DNA from: Ensifer sp. Root278
GTDB lineage: Bacteria > Pseudomonadota > Alphaproteobacteria > Rhizobiales > Rhizobiaceae
Length of the DNA stretch: 64,000 nt
Direction: 5' to 3'
NCBI RefSeq assembly: GCF_001429285.1
Contig: NZ_LMJJ01000004.1
Coordinates: 111,701 to 175,700 of the forward strand
Under the pieces are notes generated by a model. The model was not told the origin of the DNA. It saw nothing but the letters and a program-made list of their open reading frames with translations, and did not search any database. Below, piece by piece: positions 18,519-30,677 of this stretch. The translations under genes were made by a program, and so were the position numbers. Position 1 is the first letter of the stretch, and each line of letters opens with the position of its first letter.

Positions 18519-18549
18519 GAACCGGTCGTCCTATGACGGCCGGTTTTTT
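18519..18549 (+). terminator. recA terminator
   Basis: Stem ACCGGTCGTC / GACGGCCGGT (one G-T pair) with loop CTAT and six T residues, 27 bases after the recA stop. Confidence 0.92.
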
Positions 18550-18620
18550 GCTGCCGTCTGGACAGTATGATACGTGAACGATAAAAGCCTTTGGTTCCGG
18601 CGACCGAGGGCGTTGGAGGG

Positions 18621-18643
18621 CGTGGCCATCATGGATGGCCACG
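18621..18643 (+). other. Perfect hairpin in the alaS leader
   Basis: CGTGGCCATC / GATGGCCACG, a 10-bp perfect stem with loop ATG, about 80 bases before the alaS start and without a T tract. It could be a leader element of alaS mRNA or a protein-binding site. Confidence 0.5.
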
Positions 18644-18721
18644 GGGTTTAAGGACAATGGCTTAGTGGCGCGGCAGATGCCGGATCCGGGCCGGAATCGG
18701 TGCTTTAGAATAGGACGCAAG

Positions 18722-21385
<2,664 letters not shown>

Positions 21386-21405
21386 CCGTCAAAGACAGAA
21401 ACTAG

Positions 21406-21432
21406 AAGGGCGCCACTTCGGCGCCCTTTTTT
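21406..21432 (+). terminator. alaS terminator
   Basis: Stem AAGGGCGCC / GGCGCCCTT with loop ACTTC and a run of T, 20 bases after the stop. Confidence 0.93.
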
Positions 21433-21481
21433 GTTCGATGTCCTCAAATTGTTAGAAAACGTCGGCATCGCTCTGAATTCT

Positions 21482-23140
21482 CTATTCTTTCGTCGCACCG
21501 CGGATGTTGTCGAGAGCAAGTTCGATGGACGCAAACGTTGCGACACGTGGCTCGTGCACGTCGTGGCTCGCCAGCATGCGCCGGACTTGGTGCGAGGCGC
21601 CGGTAACGATGAAGCGCACGCCGGTCCGTTCGGCCTTTCGGACGGTGCCTTCGATCACGTTAGCCGCGGTTGAATCCATGAAAGGCACGTCGCTGCAATC
21701 AAGAATGAAGTTGCGGCGCTGGTCGGCAATCCGGTCCAGCACCGAGCCAACAGTTGCCGCGGAGCCGAAGAAGAAGACGCCGGAAATGTGATAGATCACC
21801 GTATCCGGGTCGTCGGCGGCAACGGGATGTTCCTCGGCGCCATTTTCTTCCGCGCTGGATCCTGGGCGCTTCGCTTTGCCGATGGCGATGCTCTTGGCCA
21901 TACGGTCGATGAAGAGAACGGCTCCAAGCGCGAAGCCGACGACGATACCTTCGGTCAGATCGCGAAAGACGACGATGGCAAAGGTGGCGAGCAGCACCAC
22001 GGCATCGCCGCCTGACGATCGCAACAACGCCATGAAGGCCGGCTTCTCGACCATGTTCCAGGCGACGATCGCAAGCATGCCGGCAAGGGCTGCAAGCGGG
22101 ATATAGCTTGCAAGTGGAGCAGCCACGAGCATGAAAGCGAGAAGGAAAGCCGCGTGCAGCATGCCCGACACCGGACTGGTGCCGCCGGCCCGCACATTCG
22201 TCGCCGTGCGTGCGATGGTGCCGGTGACGCAGATGCCGCCGAAGAGTGCCGAGCCGATGTTGGCAATGCCCTGGCCGATCAGTTCGACGCTGGAGCGATG
22301 ACGCCGGCCGGTCATGCCGTCAGCGACGACGGCGGAAAGCAGGGATTCGATGGCTCCGAGCAGCGCGAACGAAACTGCATCCGGGAAGACCGCAGCGACC
22401 CGGTCGAAGGATAACGGCGGCAGCGCCGGCCTCGGCAGGCCGCCGGGGATGCCGCCAAAGCGGGTGCCGATCGTTTCGGTCGGCAGGTGTAACAGGGCGA
22501 CGGCGACAGACGCGACGGCGATCGCGATCAGCATGCCCGGCCAATGCGGCCTCAGCTTGCGCAGGGCGAAGATAACAGCAATCGTCAGTGCCGCGGTTGC
22601 CACGGTCGCCGGGTTGATCGTGTCGATCGCGGCAGCGAGGGCGGTGATCTTGTCGAGGAAGGGGCCGGGCTCATTGCCCTCAAGCGTGATCCCGAGAAGA
22701 TCGCGCAGTTGGCTTGCGAAGATGATCACCGCGATGCCGGCGGTAAAGCCAACGGTGACGGGATAAGGAATGAACTTGATGTATTTGCCGAGCCGCAAAT
22801 AGCCGGCAGCAATCAGCATCACCCCGGCCATCATCGTCGCCAGCAGGAGACCGTCGACGCCGTGGCGATTGACCGTGGCAGCGACCAGCACGATGAAGGC
22901 GCCAGCCGGACCGCCGATCTGGGAGCGGCTGCCGCCGAGGAAGGAGACAAGAAAGCCGCCGACAATGGCGGTATAGAGGCCGCGATCAGGCGTGACGCCC
23001 GATGCGATGGCGATCGCCATCGACAGGGGCAAGGCAACGATTGCGACAGTGAGGCCGGCGATCGCGTCGGCGCGCAGGCGGGCGCCGTCATATCCTTCAG
23101 TGAAAACGCTCACGATCTTCGGAACAAGAGTATCGGTCAT
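21482..23140 (-). CDS. SulP-family anion transporter with STAS domain
   Basis: A 552-residue inner-membrane protein with about 11-12 hydrophobic segments (residues 25-400) and a cytosolic STAS domain at the C-terminus (FILDCSDVPFMDSTAANVIEG, the SpoIIAA-like loop). SulP proteins carry sulfate, bicarbonate or dicarboxylates; the ion is not readable from sequence. The N-terminal DGARLRADAIAGLTVAIVALP block is the SulP signature. Start at 23140 chosen because upstream residues lack family character. Monocistronic. Confidence 0.93.
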   Translation of the reverse strand: MTDTLVPKIVSVFTEGYDGARLRADAIAGLTVAIVALPLSMAIAIASGVTPDRGLYTAIVGGFLVSFLGGSRSQIGGPAGAFIVLVAATVNRHGVDGLLLATMMAGVMLIAAGYLRLGKYIKFIPYPVTVGFTAGIAVIIFASQLRDLLGITLEGNEPGPFLDKITALAAAIDTINPATVATAALTIAVIFALRKLRPHWPGMLIAIAVASVAVALLHLPTETIGTRFGGIPGGLPRPALPPLSFDRVAAVFPDAVSFALLGAIESLLSAVVADGMTGRRHRSSVELIGQGIANIGSALFGGICVTGTIARTATNVRAGGTSPVSGMLHAAFLLAFMLVAAPLASYIPLAALAGMLAIVAWNMVEKPAFMALLRSSGGDAVVLLATFAIVVFRDLTEGIVVGFALGAVLFIDRMAKSIAIGKAKRPGSSAEENGAEEHPVAADDPDTVIYHISGVFFFGSAATVGSVLDRIADQRRNFILDCSDVPFMDSTAANVIEGTVRKAERTGVRFIVTGASHQVRRMLASHDVHEPRVATFASIELALDNIRGATKE

Positions 23141-23331
23141 CGGCTGGGCCTTCGGCCAGAAGAGTTCCGTATCCGGTGGATTCCGGGCGGAGCCTGCAAG
23201 ACGGCAATAACATAGAGCTAGCTTGAGTCGCGGCGCTTGCAAAATTGTGGCGGTACGCCGGAGAAGTCCGCAGGATTTGTCAAATTGATCTATGGTCTAC
23301 AGATCCGTGAGCAAAGCGCGAAAGGGTAGAC

Positions 23332-24183
23332 ATGGACGATCGGGTAGCGTGGGCGACCTATGAACGGCGCCTGCACAGGGTCAGCGACTACATTTATGGC
23401 CATCTCGACGGCGATCTCGACCTCGATCGTCTCTCCGAGATCGCCTGTCTATCGCCGCACCACTGGCACCGCATCTATCGTGCGGTCCATGGCGAGACGC
23501 TGGCCGCAACCGTGAAGCGGCTGCGACTGCAGCGGGCCTCGGCCGATCTCGCCCAGTCCGATCTTCCTGTCGAAGAGATCGCGCAGCGCTCTGGCTACCC
23601 CAATCTCCAATCCTTCAACCGCACCTTCAAGGGAGCTTACGGGCTGCCGCCGGCGCGCTACCGGAAGGAGGGCAGCCATGTCGCCTTTGAAACCGCGTCA
23701 ACGGAAGGAATCCCTGATATGTATGAAGTCACCCTCAAGGAGGTCGAGGCCTTCGACCTCGTCGGCGTCGCCCATAGCGGCTCCTACATGGAGATCGGGC
23801 GGGCGTTCGAGACGCTCTACGGAACCTTGTTCTCGCGCCAACTGTTCCGGCCGGACATGGAAATGATCGGCATCTACCTCGACGACCCCGAACTGGTGCC
23901 GACCGACAAGCTGCGCTCCTTCGCCTGCGTCAGCGCTCGCGAACAGATGCCGGTGGAGACGCCCCTGACACAGCAGCACCTTGACGGCGGCCGCTACGCC
24001 GTGCTGCGCCACAAGGGTCCCTATGCGGATATGCCGAACGCGTACCAATGGCTCTACGGCACCTGGCTGCCACAGTCCGGCCGTGAGATCCGCGACAGCC
24101 TGATGTTCGAGAAATATCTCAACAATCCCCGCGAAGTGGCGCCGACGGAGCTGTTGAGCGAAATCTATCTGCCGCTGAAGTGA
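23332..24183 (+). CDS. AraC-family regulator with GyrI-like ligand domain
   Basis: A 283-residue protein. Residues 13-110 are an AraC/XylS DNA-binding domain with two HTH motifs (LDRLSEIACLSPHHWHRIYR and VEEIAQRSGYPNLQSFNRTFK). Residues 125-283 are a GyrI-like/SOUL effector-binding domain, ending in YLPLK. This arrangement (DNA-binding domain first) is that of Rob and SoxS-like multidrug-responsive regulators. Its target is not evident; the divergent SulP gene is 191 bases away and is a possible target. Confidence 0.92.
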   Translation: MDDRVAWATYERRLHRVSDYIYGHLDGDLDLDRLSEIACLSPHHWHRIYRAVHGETLAATVKRLRLQRASADLAQSDLPVEEIAQRSGYPNLQSFNRTFKGAYGLPPARYRKEGSHVAFETASTEGIPDMYEVTLKEVEAFDLVGVAHSGSYMEIGRAFETLYGTLFSRQLFRPDMEMIGIYLDDPELVPTDKLRSFACVSAREQMPVETPLTQQHLDGGRYAVLRHKGPYADMPNAYQWLYGTWLPQSGREIRDSLMFEKYLNNPREVAPTELLSEIYLPLK

Positions 24184-24238
24184 GGCTTGCAAGACGTCGG
24201 TGATCGGTTGCGATCGGCGAAGTGGAACACCTCTGAAC

Positions 24239-24272
24239 GGCCGACAAGGTTTCAAGCCTTGTCGGCCTTTTC
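24239..24272 (+). terminator. Terminator of the AraC-family gene
   Basis: Stem GGCCGACAAGG / CCTTGTCGGCC with loop TTTCAAG and TTTTCC after it, 55 bases past the stop. Confidence 0.9.
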
Positions 24273-24420
24273 CTGATGGCACCTGCCGATCCAGGCGCAG
24301 ACATCCGGCCACACAAACAAGAAGGCCGGCTGAGCCGACCTCTCTTCGTCCGCCGTTTTGCAGTGCCGGTACATCCGTGGCCAGCAATCGCAATGCTATT
24401 GAGCCGTCGGCTTTCGCCCC

Positions 24421-24900
24421 TCACGGCCCGCAAGGCTTGATCAACTTGCTCATATTGATGCCGGTAACGCGAAAACCTGCGACATCGTAGACGTGTTTGG
24501 CACGTCGATTGTTCTCGGCGACACGCAGCTTTATCTGCTTAAAGCCTTTCGCTGAAAGCTCGGTTTCGAGTGCATTGAGGGCCTGCTTGGCGAAACCTTG
24601 CCCCTGCTGGCTGGCAAGGATGTGGAAATCGCTGATGAAGACCGAATGGCCGGCGAGGTCTGGTCTATACCAGAGGTAGCCTATGAGGCTGGAATCGGTC
24701 TCATTGATCACACAGAGCAGCACGTTGCCCGGCGTCTTCACGCCCTGCGGCAGATCTTGTGCGATTTCACGTCTTGCCTGCACCAGCGCGTCAGCGTCGG
24801 AAAAACCGTAGTTAGCCGAAATTTCAATGGCGTAGTCCGGAATGAAATAGTCGAGATAGGCCGGGTATTCGCTATCAAGCATCGGTCTGAATGAGATCAT
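24421..24900 (-). CDS. GNAT-family N-acetyltransferase
   Basis: A 159-residue cytosolic acetyl-CoA-dependent transferase. The acetyl-CoA loop is QQGQGFAKQAL (motif A, Q/R-x-x-G-x-G/A), followed by the C-terminal motif NRRAKHVYDVAGFRVTG. Acceptor unknown. The ATG at 24900 begins MISFRPM, the usual GNAT start; the longer upstream frame is opposite-strand noise. It lies 70 bases after the icd terminator, so it is probably its own unit. Confidence 0.92.
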   Translation of the reverse strand: MISFRPMLDSEYPAYLDYFIPDYAIEISANYGFSDADALVQARREIAQDLPQGVKTPGNVLLCVINETDSSLIGYLWYRPDLAGHSVFISDFHILASQQGQGFAKQALNALETELSAKGFKQIKLRVAENNRRAKHVYDVAGFRVTGINMSKLIKPCGP

Positions 24901-24969
24901 CGGTCGTTCCCGTAAGGGGTTGCCGCCGCGGAGACCAGCTGAGCGACGGTACTGGTAAAGACGGTGCTG

Positions 24970-25001
24970 GTAAAAAAGAAACCCGGCGCATGGCCGGGTT
25001 C
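24970..25001 (-). terminator. icd terminator
   Basis: On the minus strand: AACCCGGCC / GGCGCCGGGTT-type stem (about 9 bp) then TCTTTTTTACC. It lies 28 bases after the icd stop and separates icd from the acetyltransferase gene. Confidence 0.88.
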
Positions 25002-25028
25002 CTTGTTTTTCGACGTGTCTGGCGCCGA

Positions 25029-26243
25029 TCAGGCAGCCATGGCCTTCTGCAGGTTCTCGTCGATCTTGTCGAGGAAGCCGGTGGTCGAGAGCCAGGGCTG
25101 ATCGGGACCGATGAGCAGCGCCAGGTCCTTGGTCATGAAGCCGGATTCGACGGTGTCGACGCAAACCTTCTCGAGCGTGTCGGCGAACTTCGCGAGTTCG
25201 GCATTGCCGTCGAGCTTGGCGCGGTGGGCGAGGCCACGGGTCCAGGCGAAGATCGAGGCGATCGAGTTGGTCGAGGTTTCCTCGCCCTTCTGGTGCTGGC
25301 GGTAGTGGCGGGTAACCGTGCCGTGGGCAGCTTCGGCTTCGACCGTCTTGCCATCCGGCGTCATCAGAACCGAGGTCATCAGGCCGAGCGAGCCGAAGCC
25401 CTGGGCGACGATGTCCGACTGCACGTCGCCGTCGTAGTTCTTGCACGCCCAGACGTAACCGCCGGACCACTTCAGGGCGGAGGCGACCATGTCGTCGATC
25501 AGGCGGTGTTCGTACCAGATCTTCAGTTCCTTGAACTTCTCGGCGAATTCTTCCTCGAAGACCTTCTGGAAGATGTCCTTGAAGCGGCCGTCATAGACCT
25601 TGAGGATGGTGTTCTTGGTCGAGAGGTAGACCGGAACCTTGCGCTGGATGCCGTAGTTGAACGAAGCACGCGCGAATTCGGTGATCGAATCGTCGAGGTT
25701 GTACATGCCCATGGCAACACCGGCCGACGGTGCGTCGAAGACGTCGTATTCGATTTCCTTGCCGTCTTCGCCGACGAACTTCATCGTCAGCTTGCCCTTG
25801 CCCGGGAACTTGAAGTCGGTGGCGCGGTACTGGTCGCCGAAGGCATGACGGCCGACGATGATCGGCTTGGTCCAGCCCGGAACCAGGCGCGGAACGTTCT
25901 TGCAGATGATCGGCTCGCGGAAGATAACGCCGCCGAGGATGTTGCGGATCGTGCCGTTCGGCGACTTCCACATCTTCTTCAGCTTGAATTCCTCGACGCG
26001 GGCTTCATCCGGCGTGATCGTGGCGCACTTGACGCCGACGCCGTGCTTCTTGATCGCGTTGGCAGCATCGACCGTCACCTGGTCTTCGGTGGCATCGCGG
26101 TTTTCGACGCTGAGGTCGTAATATTCCAGATCGACGTCGAGGTAGGGATGGATCAGCTTGTCCTTGATGAACTGCCAGATGATGCGGGTCATCTCGTCGC
26201 CGTCGAGCTCGACGACCGGATTGGCGACCTTGATCTTTGCCAT
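25029..26243 (-). CDS. icd: NADP-dependent isocitrate dehydrogenase
   Basis: A 404-residue TCA-cycle enzyme that oxidises isocitrate to 2-oxoglutarate and CO2 with NADP. It is the dimeric, eukaryote-like type used by rhizobia: [21 protein letters not shown] at the N-terminus, SPNGTIRN (substrate phosphate loop), YKSS-like [15 protein letters not shown], and [11 protein letters not shown] near the C-terminus. The ATG at 26243 gives the family length. It is monocistronic with its own terminator. Confidence 0.97.
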   Translation of the reverse strand: MAKIKVANPVVELDGDEMTRIIWQFIKDKLIHPYLDVDLEYYDLSVENRDATEDQVTVDAANAIKKHGVGVKCATITPDEARVEEFKLKKMWKSPNGTIRNILGGVIFREPIICKNVPRLVPGWTKPIIVGRHAFGDQYRATDFKFPGKGKLTMKFVGEDGKEIEYDVFDAPSAGVAMGMYNLDDSITEFARASFNYGIQRKVPVYLSTKNTILKVYDGRFKDIFQKVFEEEFAEKFKELKIWYEHRLIDDMVASALKWSGGYVWACKNYDGDVQSDIVAQGFGSLGLMTSVLMTPDGKTVEAEAAHGTVTRHYRQHQKGEETSTNSIASIFAWTRGLAHRAKLDGNAELAKFADTLEKVCVDTVESGFMTKDLALLIGPDQPWLSTTGFLDKIDENLQKAMAA

Positions 26244-26518
26244 GAATATGCCTCGTAGCTTATGCGGGACAGCGGGAGCGATGTCCCTTCCTCTCTGAAA
26301 AATCCTGTGCCCTATAGCACTCAGAACCGGCAAGGCAAAGCATGCTTGGCTGAAACTTTGGACGGAGGTTGAAACTGGCCTCGCACAAGGCTTCGGCACG
26401 CCTTTCCGGCTGGGCTTTCAGCGCGCCGGCCTTGCAAAGATCGCGCCTGCCGCTATGCAGAAAGAACCCCGCGAAGCGACGCGCACGTGAGGCGAACGCA
26501 GACAGATAAAGGCATCCG

Positions 26519-28495
26519 ATGGCATTTCGTTCCCGTATGCGCGATTGGCTTCTTGCCAACGATCCGGCCTTCTCCCGCCTGCGGCAGGCCTCCCGCATCA
26601 CCGCGACGATCGTCGTTTCCATTCTGCTGCTGATGGCGTTTCACTATCTCGTGGCGCCGCTGCCGCCGGCCGCCTTCGGCCTCGCTGCGTCGCTGTCGAT
26701 CGAAGGCGGTCTCGCCGTTCGCGACACGACGGTGGCAGGCCAGCGCCTGACGCGCATTATCGCCGTCGCCGTCGGTGTTTGCATGGTCGGGCTTGCATCG
26801 GTTCTAGAGACTCATCGCTACGCATCTGATGTCGTTTTCCTGCTGATCATATTTCTCGCCGTCTATGGCCGGTCCTTCGGGCCCCGCGGCTTTGCCGTCG
26901 GCATGTTCGCCTTCATGTCCTATTTCACCGGCGCCTATCTGCGACCGACGCTCGACCAGCTGCCGGCGCTGTTCTTCGGCGCGGCGGTGTCAGCCACGGT
27001 CGCGCATCTTGTTCGCACACGGCTGCTGCCGGATGATCGCTACCAGGACCTGTTGCGCGCGACGGCCAGCGTGCAGCGCCGCGTCGACCAGATGCTGCAG
27101 CAACTGGCGGAGATCGCCCGCAAGCCGGTTCTCTCCGAGGTCGACCGGCGTCGGCTGCACACGACGGAAGAACGGCTGAAGGAAGCGGTGCTGATGGCCG
27201 AAAGCTTCATTCCGACCGAGAACCGGCGGCCGGAACCGGAGCCGGGCCTCGCCTCGGCCGATGTCGTCGTCAATCTTTTCGACCTGCATCTCGCGGCCGA
27301 AAGCGTGATCGTGGTGAGTTTCCAGTCGATGCCGCCGCCAGCACTGGTCGAGGCGATGCTGGCGCGTGACGGCGAGCGGATCGACGAGGAGATCGCGCGG
27401 CTCGGCGATGCCGCACCACGCCGCGCGGAAACGGTGAAGGCGCTGCTCTGGCTTCGCAATGTCAGGCAGAGGCTTGCCCGCAGCCTTGCAAAGCTGACGC
27501 CGGCCGACCTCGAAGAGCCGCAGGCACACATGAGTGGCGGACCAAGCCGCTGGAAGCCATCGCTTACTGACCCGGCGCTGAAGGCAGCGATCCAGATCAC
27601 GCTTGCTTCCGGCATCGCCATGGTCTTCGGGCTGATGCTGTCACGCGAGCGCTGGTTCTGGGCGGTGCTCGCGGCGTTTCTGGTCTTCACAAACACACGT
27701 TCGCGTGGCGACACGGCCGTCAAGGCGCTGCAGCGCTCGGCAGGCACCCTCTTTGGCATCGTGGTCGGCATCGTCGTCGGCACGCTGGTTGGCGGCAATA
27801 TCTATCTCGTTCTGCCGCTCTGCGCCCTCTGCGTCTTTCTTGCCTTTTATTTCCTCGCCGTTTCCTACGCGACGATGACCTTCTTCATTTCCGTCGTGCT
27901 GTCGCTGGTCTACAGCCTCATGGGCGTGCTGACGCCGCATCTCCTGCAGCTTCGTCTCGAGGAAACCATGATCGGCTCGATCGCCGGTGCGGCCGTCGCC
28001 TTCGTCGTTTTTCCGACGCGCACCCGCACCACGCTCGATGCAGCTGTCGCGACCTGGTGCGACGAACTGATCGGCCTGTTGCAGGCTGCGCGGGACGGCA
28101 CTTCCGGCATGGTTCTCGTTGCCCGCTCTCAGGCGCTCGACCGGGCCTATCGCGAGCTCGCGGCGGCGGCAAAACCGCTCGGGCTTCCGTGGCAGCTGGT
28201 GACGCGCCCCGGCCATGTGCGCCAGGCGCTGGCAATCTTCATGGCCTGCACCTACTGGGCACGGGTCTTCGCGCGACGCGTCGGCACGGATGCGGAGCTG
28301 GAGGGCACCGATTTCAAAGAGGACATCGACGCCAATCTCGAACTCGTTCGGTCGGTGCGCGACAAGGCGTCCGCCTATTTCTACGAGGTCGGCCGGATCG
28401 GTGCGCCGGTCGATCGGCACCTGCCGATCTCGAAGGACGATGCGGAGCTTGGTCTCGAGATGATCGGCGTCTCTCTCAACCGGCTTCATTTGTAG
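26519..28495 (+). CDS. FUSC-family transporter
   Basis: A 658-residue inner-membrane protein of the fusaric-acid resistance / AaeB type. It has two blocks of closely spaced transmembrane helices (about residues 25-170 and 355-500), each followed by a cytosolic helical domain. Family members export aromatic acids and similar toxic weak acids, often with a membrane-fusion partner. No such partner lies next to it, so the substrate is open. ATG with an AAAGG site. trmJ starts 65 bases downstream. Confidence 0.9.
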   Translation: MAFRSRMRDWLLANDPAFSRLRQASRITATIVVSILLLMAFHYLVAPLPPAAFGLAASLSIEGGLAVRDTTVAGQRLTRIIAVAVGVCMVGLASVLETHRYASDVVFLLIIFLAVYGRSFGPRGFAVGMFAFMSYFTGAYLRPTLDQLPALFFGAAVSATVAHLVRTRLLPDDRYQDLLRATASVQRRVDQMLQQLAEIARKPVLSEVDRRRLHTTEERLKEAVLMAESFIPTENRRPEPEPGLASADVVVNLFDLHLAAESVIVVSFQSMPPPALVEAMLARDGERIDEEIARLGDAAPRRAETVKALLWLRNVRQRLARSLAKLTPADLEEPQAHMSGGPSRWKPSLTDPALKAAIQITLASGIAMVFGLMLSRERWFWAVLAAFLVFTNTRSRGDTAVKALQRSAGTLFGIVVGIVVGTLVGGNIYLVLPLCALCVFLAFYFLAVSYATMTFFISVVLSLVYSLMGVLTPHLLQLRLEETMIGSIAGAAVAFVVFPTRTRTTLDAAVATWCDELIGLLQAARDGTSGMVLVARSQALDRAYRELAAAAKPLGLPWQLVTRPGHVRQALAIFMACTYWARVFARRVGTDAELEGTDFKEDIDANLELVRSVRDKASAYFYEVGRIGAPVDRHLPISKDDAELGLEMIGVSLNRLHL

Positions 28496-28560
28496 TGGAC
28501 TTTAATTTCCGCGGTATTTGTGCAAGGGAAGCGCCGAACGACAGGCGAAGGCACGGGAAA

Positions 28561-29406
28561 ATGGCAGGTACGAACAGCGAGCGCGAACTTCTGGTGGAAG
28601 GACCGGCGATCATTCTCGCCTATCCGCAGCTCGGCGAAAACATCGGCATGGTTGCGCGAGCGATGGCGAATTTCGGTCTGGCAGAGCTTCGGCTCGTGAA
28701 TCCGCGCGACGGCTGGCCGAGCGAAAAGGCGCGCTCGGCTGCGAGCCGCGCCGACCACGTCATCGACAGCGCCAAGCTCTATGGTTCGGTCGAAGAGGCT
28801 ATTGCCGACCTCAACTTCGTCTATGCGACGACCGCTCGCGACCGCGACGGCTACAAGCCGGTCCGCTCTCCGATTGTCGCAGCGCGCACGCTGCGCCAGC
28901 GCTTCCAGGGCGGCGAGAAGACCGGGATCCTGTTCGGGCGCGAGCGCACCGGGCTTACCAACGAGGAAGTGGCGCTTGCCGACGAAATCGTGACCTTTCC
29001 GGTCAACCCGGCCTTCGCGTCGCTCAATCTCGCTCAGGCGGTGCTGCTCATGTCCTATGAGTGGCTGAAGACCGGCATGGAATCGGAGGACCAGACCTCC
29101 TTCCAGGCGATCGAGCAGCGGCCGGCAACCAAGGAACATCTGCAGGGGCTCTTCGAGCATGTCGAGGAAGCGCTCGACGCGCGCAACTATTTCCGCTCCG
29201 CCGACAAAAAGCCGAAATTGGTCGAAAACCTGCGCGCTGTTCTGACCAGACCATCCTTTACCGAATCCGAAATCCAGGTGCTGCGCGGCGTCATTTCTTC
29301 GCTCGACCGGTTCACGCGGGAAAACCCGCGGGGCTCCGGCGCTCCGGGTGATCACAGCAGGGGCGAGCACAACAGGAAAGCGCGAGACAAAGGTGACAGC
29401 GAGTGA
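28561..29406 (+). CDS. trmJ: tRNA (cytidine/uridine-2'-O-)-methyltransferase TrmJ
   Basis: A 281-residue SPOUT-class enzyme that methylates the ribose of nucleotide 32 in tRNA anticodon loops using S-adenosylmethionine. Motifs are [18 protein letters not shown] (motif 1), [15 protein letters not shown] [15 protein letters not shown] (motif 2) and [16 protein letters not shown] (motif 3, knot). The C-terminal 35 residues are a basic, disordered tail. The ATG at 28561 begins the family N-terminus. Its 3' end overlaps murI. Confidence 0.93.
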   Translation: MAGTNSERELLVEGPAIILAYPQLGENIGMVARAMANFGLAELRLVNPRDGWPSEKARSAASRADHVIDSAKLYGSVEEAIADLNFVYATTARDRDGYKPVRSPIVAARTLRQRFQGGEKTGILFGRERTGLTNEEVALADEIVTFPVNPAFASLNLAQAVLLMSYEWLKTGMESEDQTSFQAIEQRPATKEHLQGLFEHVEEALDARNYFRSADKKPKLVENLRAVLTRPSFTESEIQVLRGVISSLDRFTRENPRGSGAPGDHSRGEHNRKARDKGDSE

Positions 29407-30238
29407 ACTGAAACCCATTCTCGTCTTCGACAGCGGCATCGGCGGCTTGACCGTGCTGCGCGAGGCGAGGGTGCTGATGCCCGAGCGGCATTTCATCTAT
29501 GTGGCCGACGACGCCGGCTTTCCCTATGGTGGCTGGGAAGAGGCGGCGCTGAAGGCGCGGGTGATCGAGCTTTTCGGCCGGCTGCTTTCCGAGCATGATC
29601 CGGAAATCTGCGTGATCGCCTGCAACACCGCCTTCACGCTGGTCGGCGCCGACCTTCGCGCCGCCTATCCTCAGATGACCTTCGTCGGCACAGTGCCTGC
29701 GATCAAGCCGGCAGCCGAGCGCACACGTTCCGGTCTTGTGTCTGTTCTGGCGACGCCGGGCACCGTCAAGCGCGCCTATACGCGTGATCTCATCCAGTCC
29801 TTCGCCAGCCAATGTCACGTGCGCCTCGTCGGCTCGGAGAACCTCGCCAAGATGGCGGAGGCCTATATTCGTGGCGAGAAGCTGGATGATGAGACGGTCC
29901 TTGCCGAAATCGCCCCGTGTTTCGTCGAGATGGACGGCAGGAAGACCGATATCGTCGTGCTGGCCTGCACGCACTATCCCTTCATGGCCAATGTCTTCCG
30001 AAAGCTCGCGCCATGGCCTGTCGACTGGCTGGATCCGGCCGAAGCGATTGCCCGGCGGGCGCGTTCGCTCGTGCCGCTGCCGAACGGCTTCGAGCCGTTG
30101 AATGGCCAGGATCCGGCAATTTTTACCTCCGGCAAGCCAGATTTTGCGACCCGGCGGCTGATGCAGGGATTCGGCCTGACGGTAACGCCCGACGCAGCCG
30201 TGGAGCACCGGGCGAGACGGACTGAGGCGATCGGCTAG
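29393..30238 (+). CDS. murI: Glutamate racemase
   Basis: A 281-residue enzyme that makes D-glutamate for peptidoglycan. The two catalytic cysteines are in IACNTAF and [20 protein letters not shown] is the N-terminal signature. I chose the GTG at 29393 (reading [14 protein letters not shown]), which overlaps the trmJ stop by 14 bases; a GTG at 29348 would add 15 unrelated residues. It belongs to a co-directional trmJ-murI unit. Confidence 0.93.
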   Translation: MTASELKPILVFDSGIGGLTVLREARVLMPERHFIYVADDAGFPYGGWEEAALKARVIELFGRLLSEHDPEICVIACNTAFTLVGADLRAAYPQMTFVGTVPAIKPAAERTRSGLVSVLATPGTVKRAYTRDLIQSFASQCHVRLVGSENLAKMAEAYIRGEKLDDETVLAEIAPCFVEMDGRKTDIVVLACTHYPFMANVFRKLAPWPVDWLDPAEAIARRARSLVPLPNGFEPLNGQDPAIFTSGKPDFATRRLMQGFGLTVTPDAAVEHRARRTEAIG

Positions 30239-30420
30239 AAGAAGATCGCCAGGGAAATGCCGATCAAGACAGCCAGCACGCAGGCGGTCCGGAAGTGCAT
30301 GCGGCTGGTGCGTGCGGCTTCATCCCTTGACGTGATGCGTTGCGTATCCTTGTAAGCGTCGCGCATGCGCTGATCGAGATTGTTCATCTCCATTTGCTGT
30401 TCTGTTTCGTAGTGTTCCAT
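30235..30420 (-). CDS. Small membrane protein, unknown function
   Basis: A 61-residue protein: a hydrophilic, charged N-terminal half ([19 protein letters not shown]) and one transmembrane helix at the C-terminus ([16 protein letters not shown]). It is convergent with murI and both stop codons share one CTAG, overlapping by 4 bases. Charge and hydrophobicity patterns support a real gene, but I do not recognise a family. Confidence 0.6.
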   Translation of the reverse strand: MEHYETEQQMEMNNLDQRMRDAYKDTQRITSRDEAARTSRMHFRTACVLAVLIGISLAIFF

Positions 30421-30677
30421 CACTGCCCCTGGCAAAACGCTTCGACCATAACCGATATGGGCATTCGCCTTTGCTCGCAAAAGTACGAACTTCAGCCAAC
30501 CTCAACTTTATCTTGCGGCGAGCGGATTTGTGCATCCGGTTCTTTCCGGGTGACTTTCCGGCATGTATTCCCTGTGGGTTTTCTGCGTCGGAGGCACGCA
30601 TTCCGGCAAAAGCGTGCTAGGTGTCGCCGGCTCGGCGGTCTGCGCCCGAGCGCGAATCAATTCAGCAAGAGGTGGAA

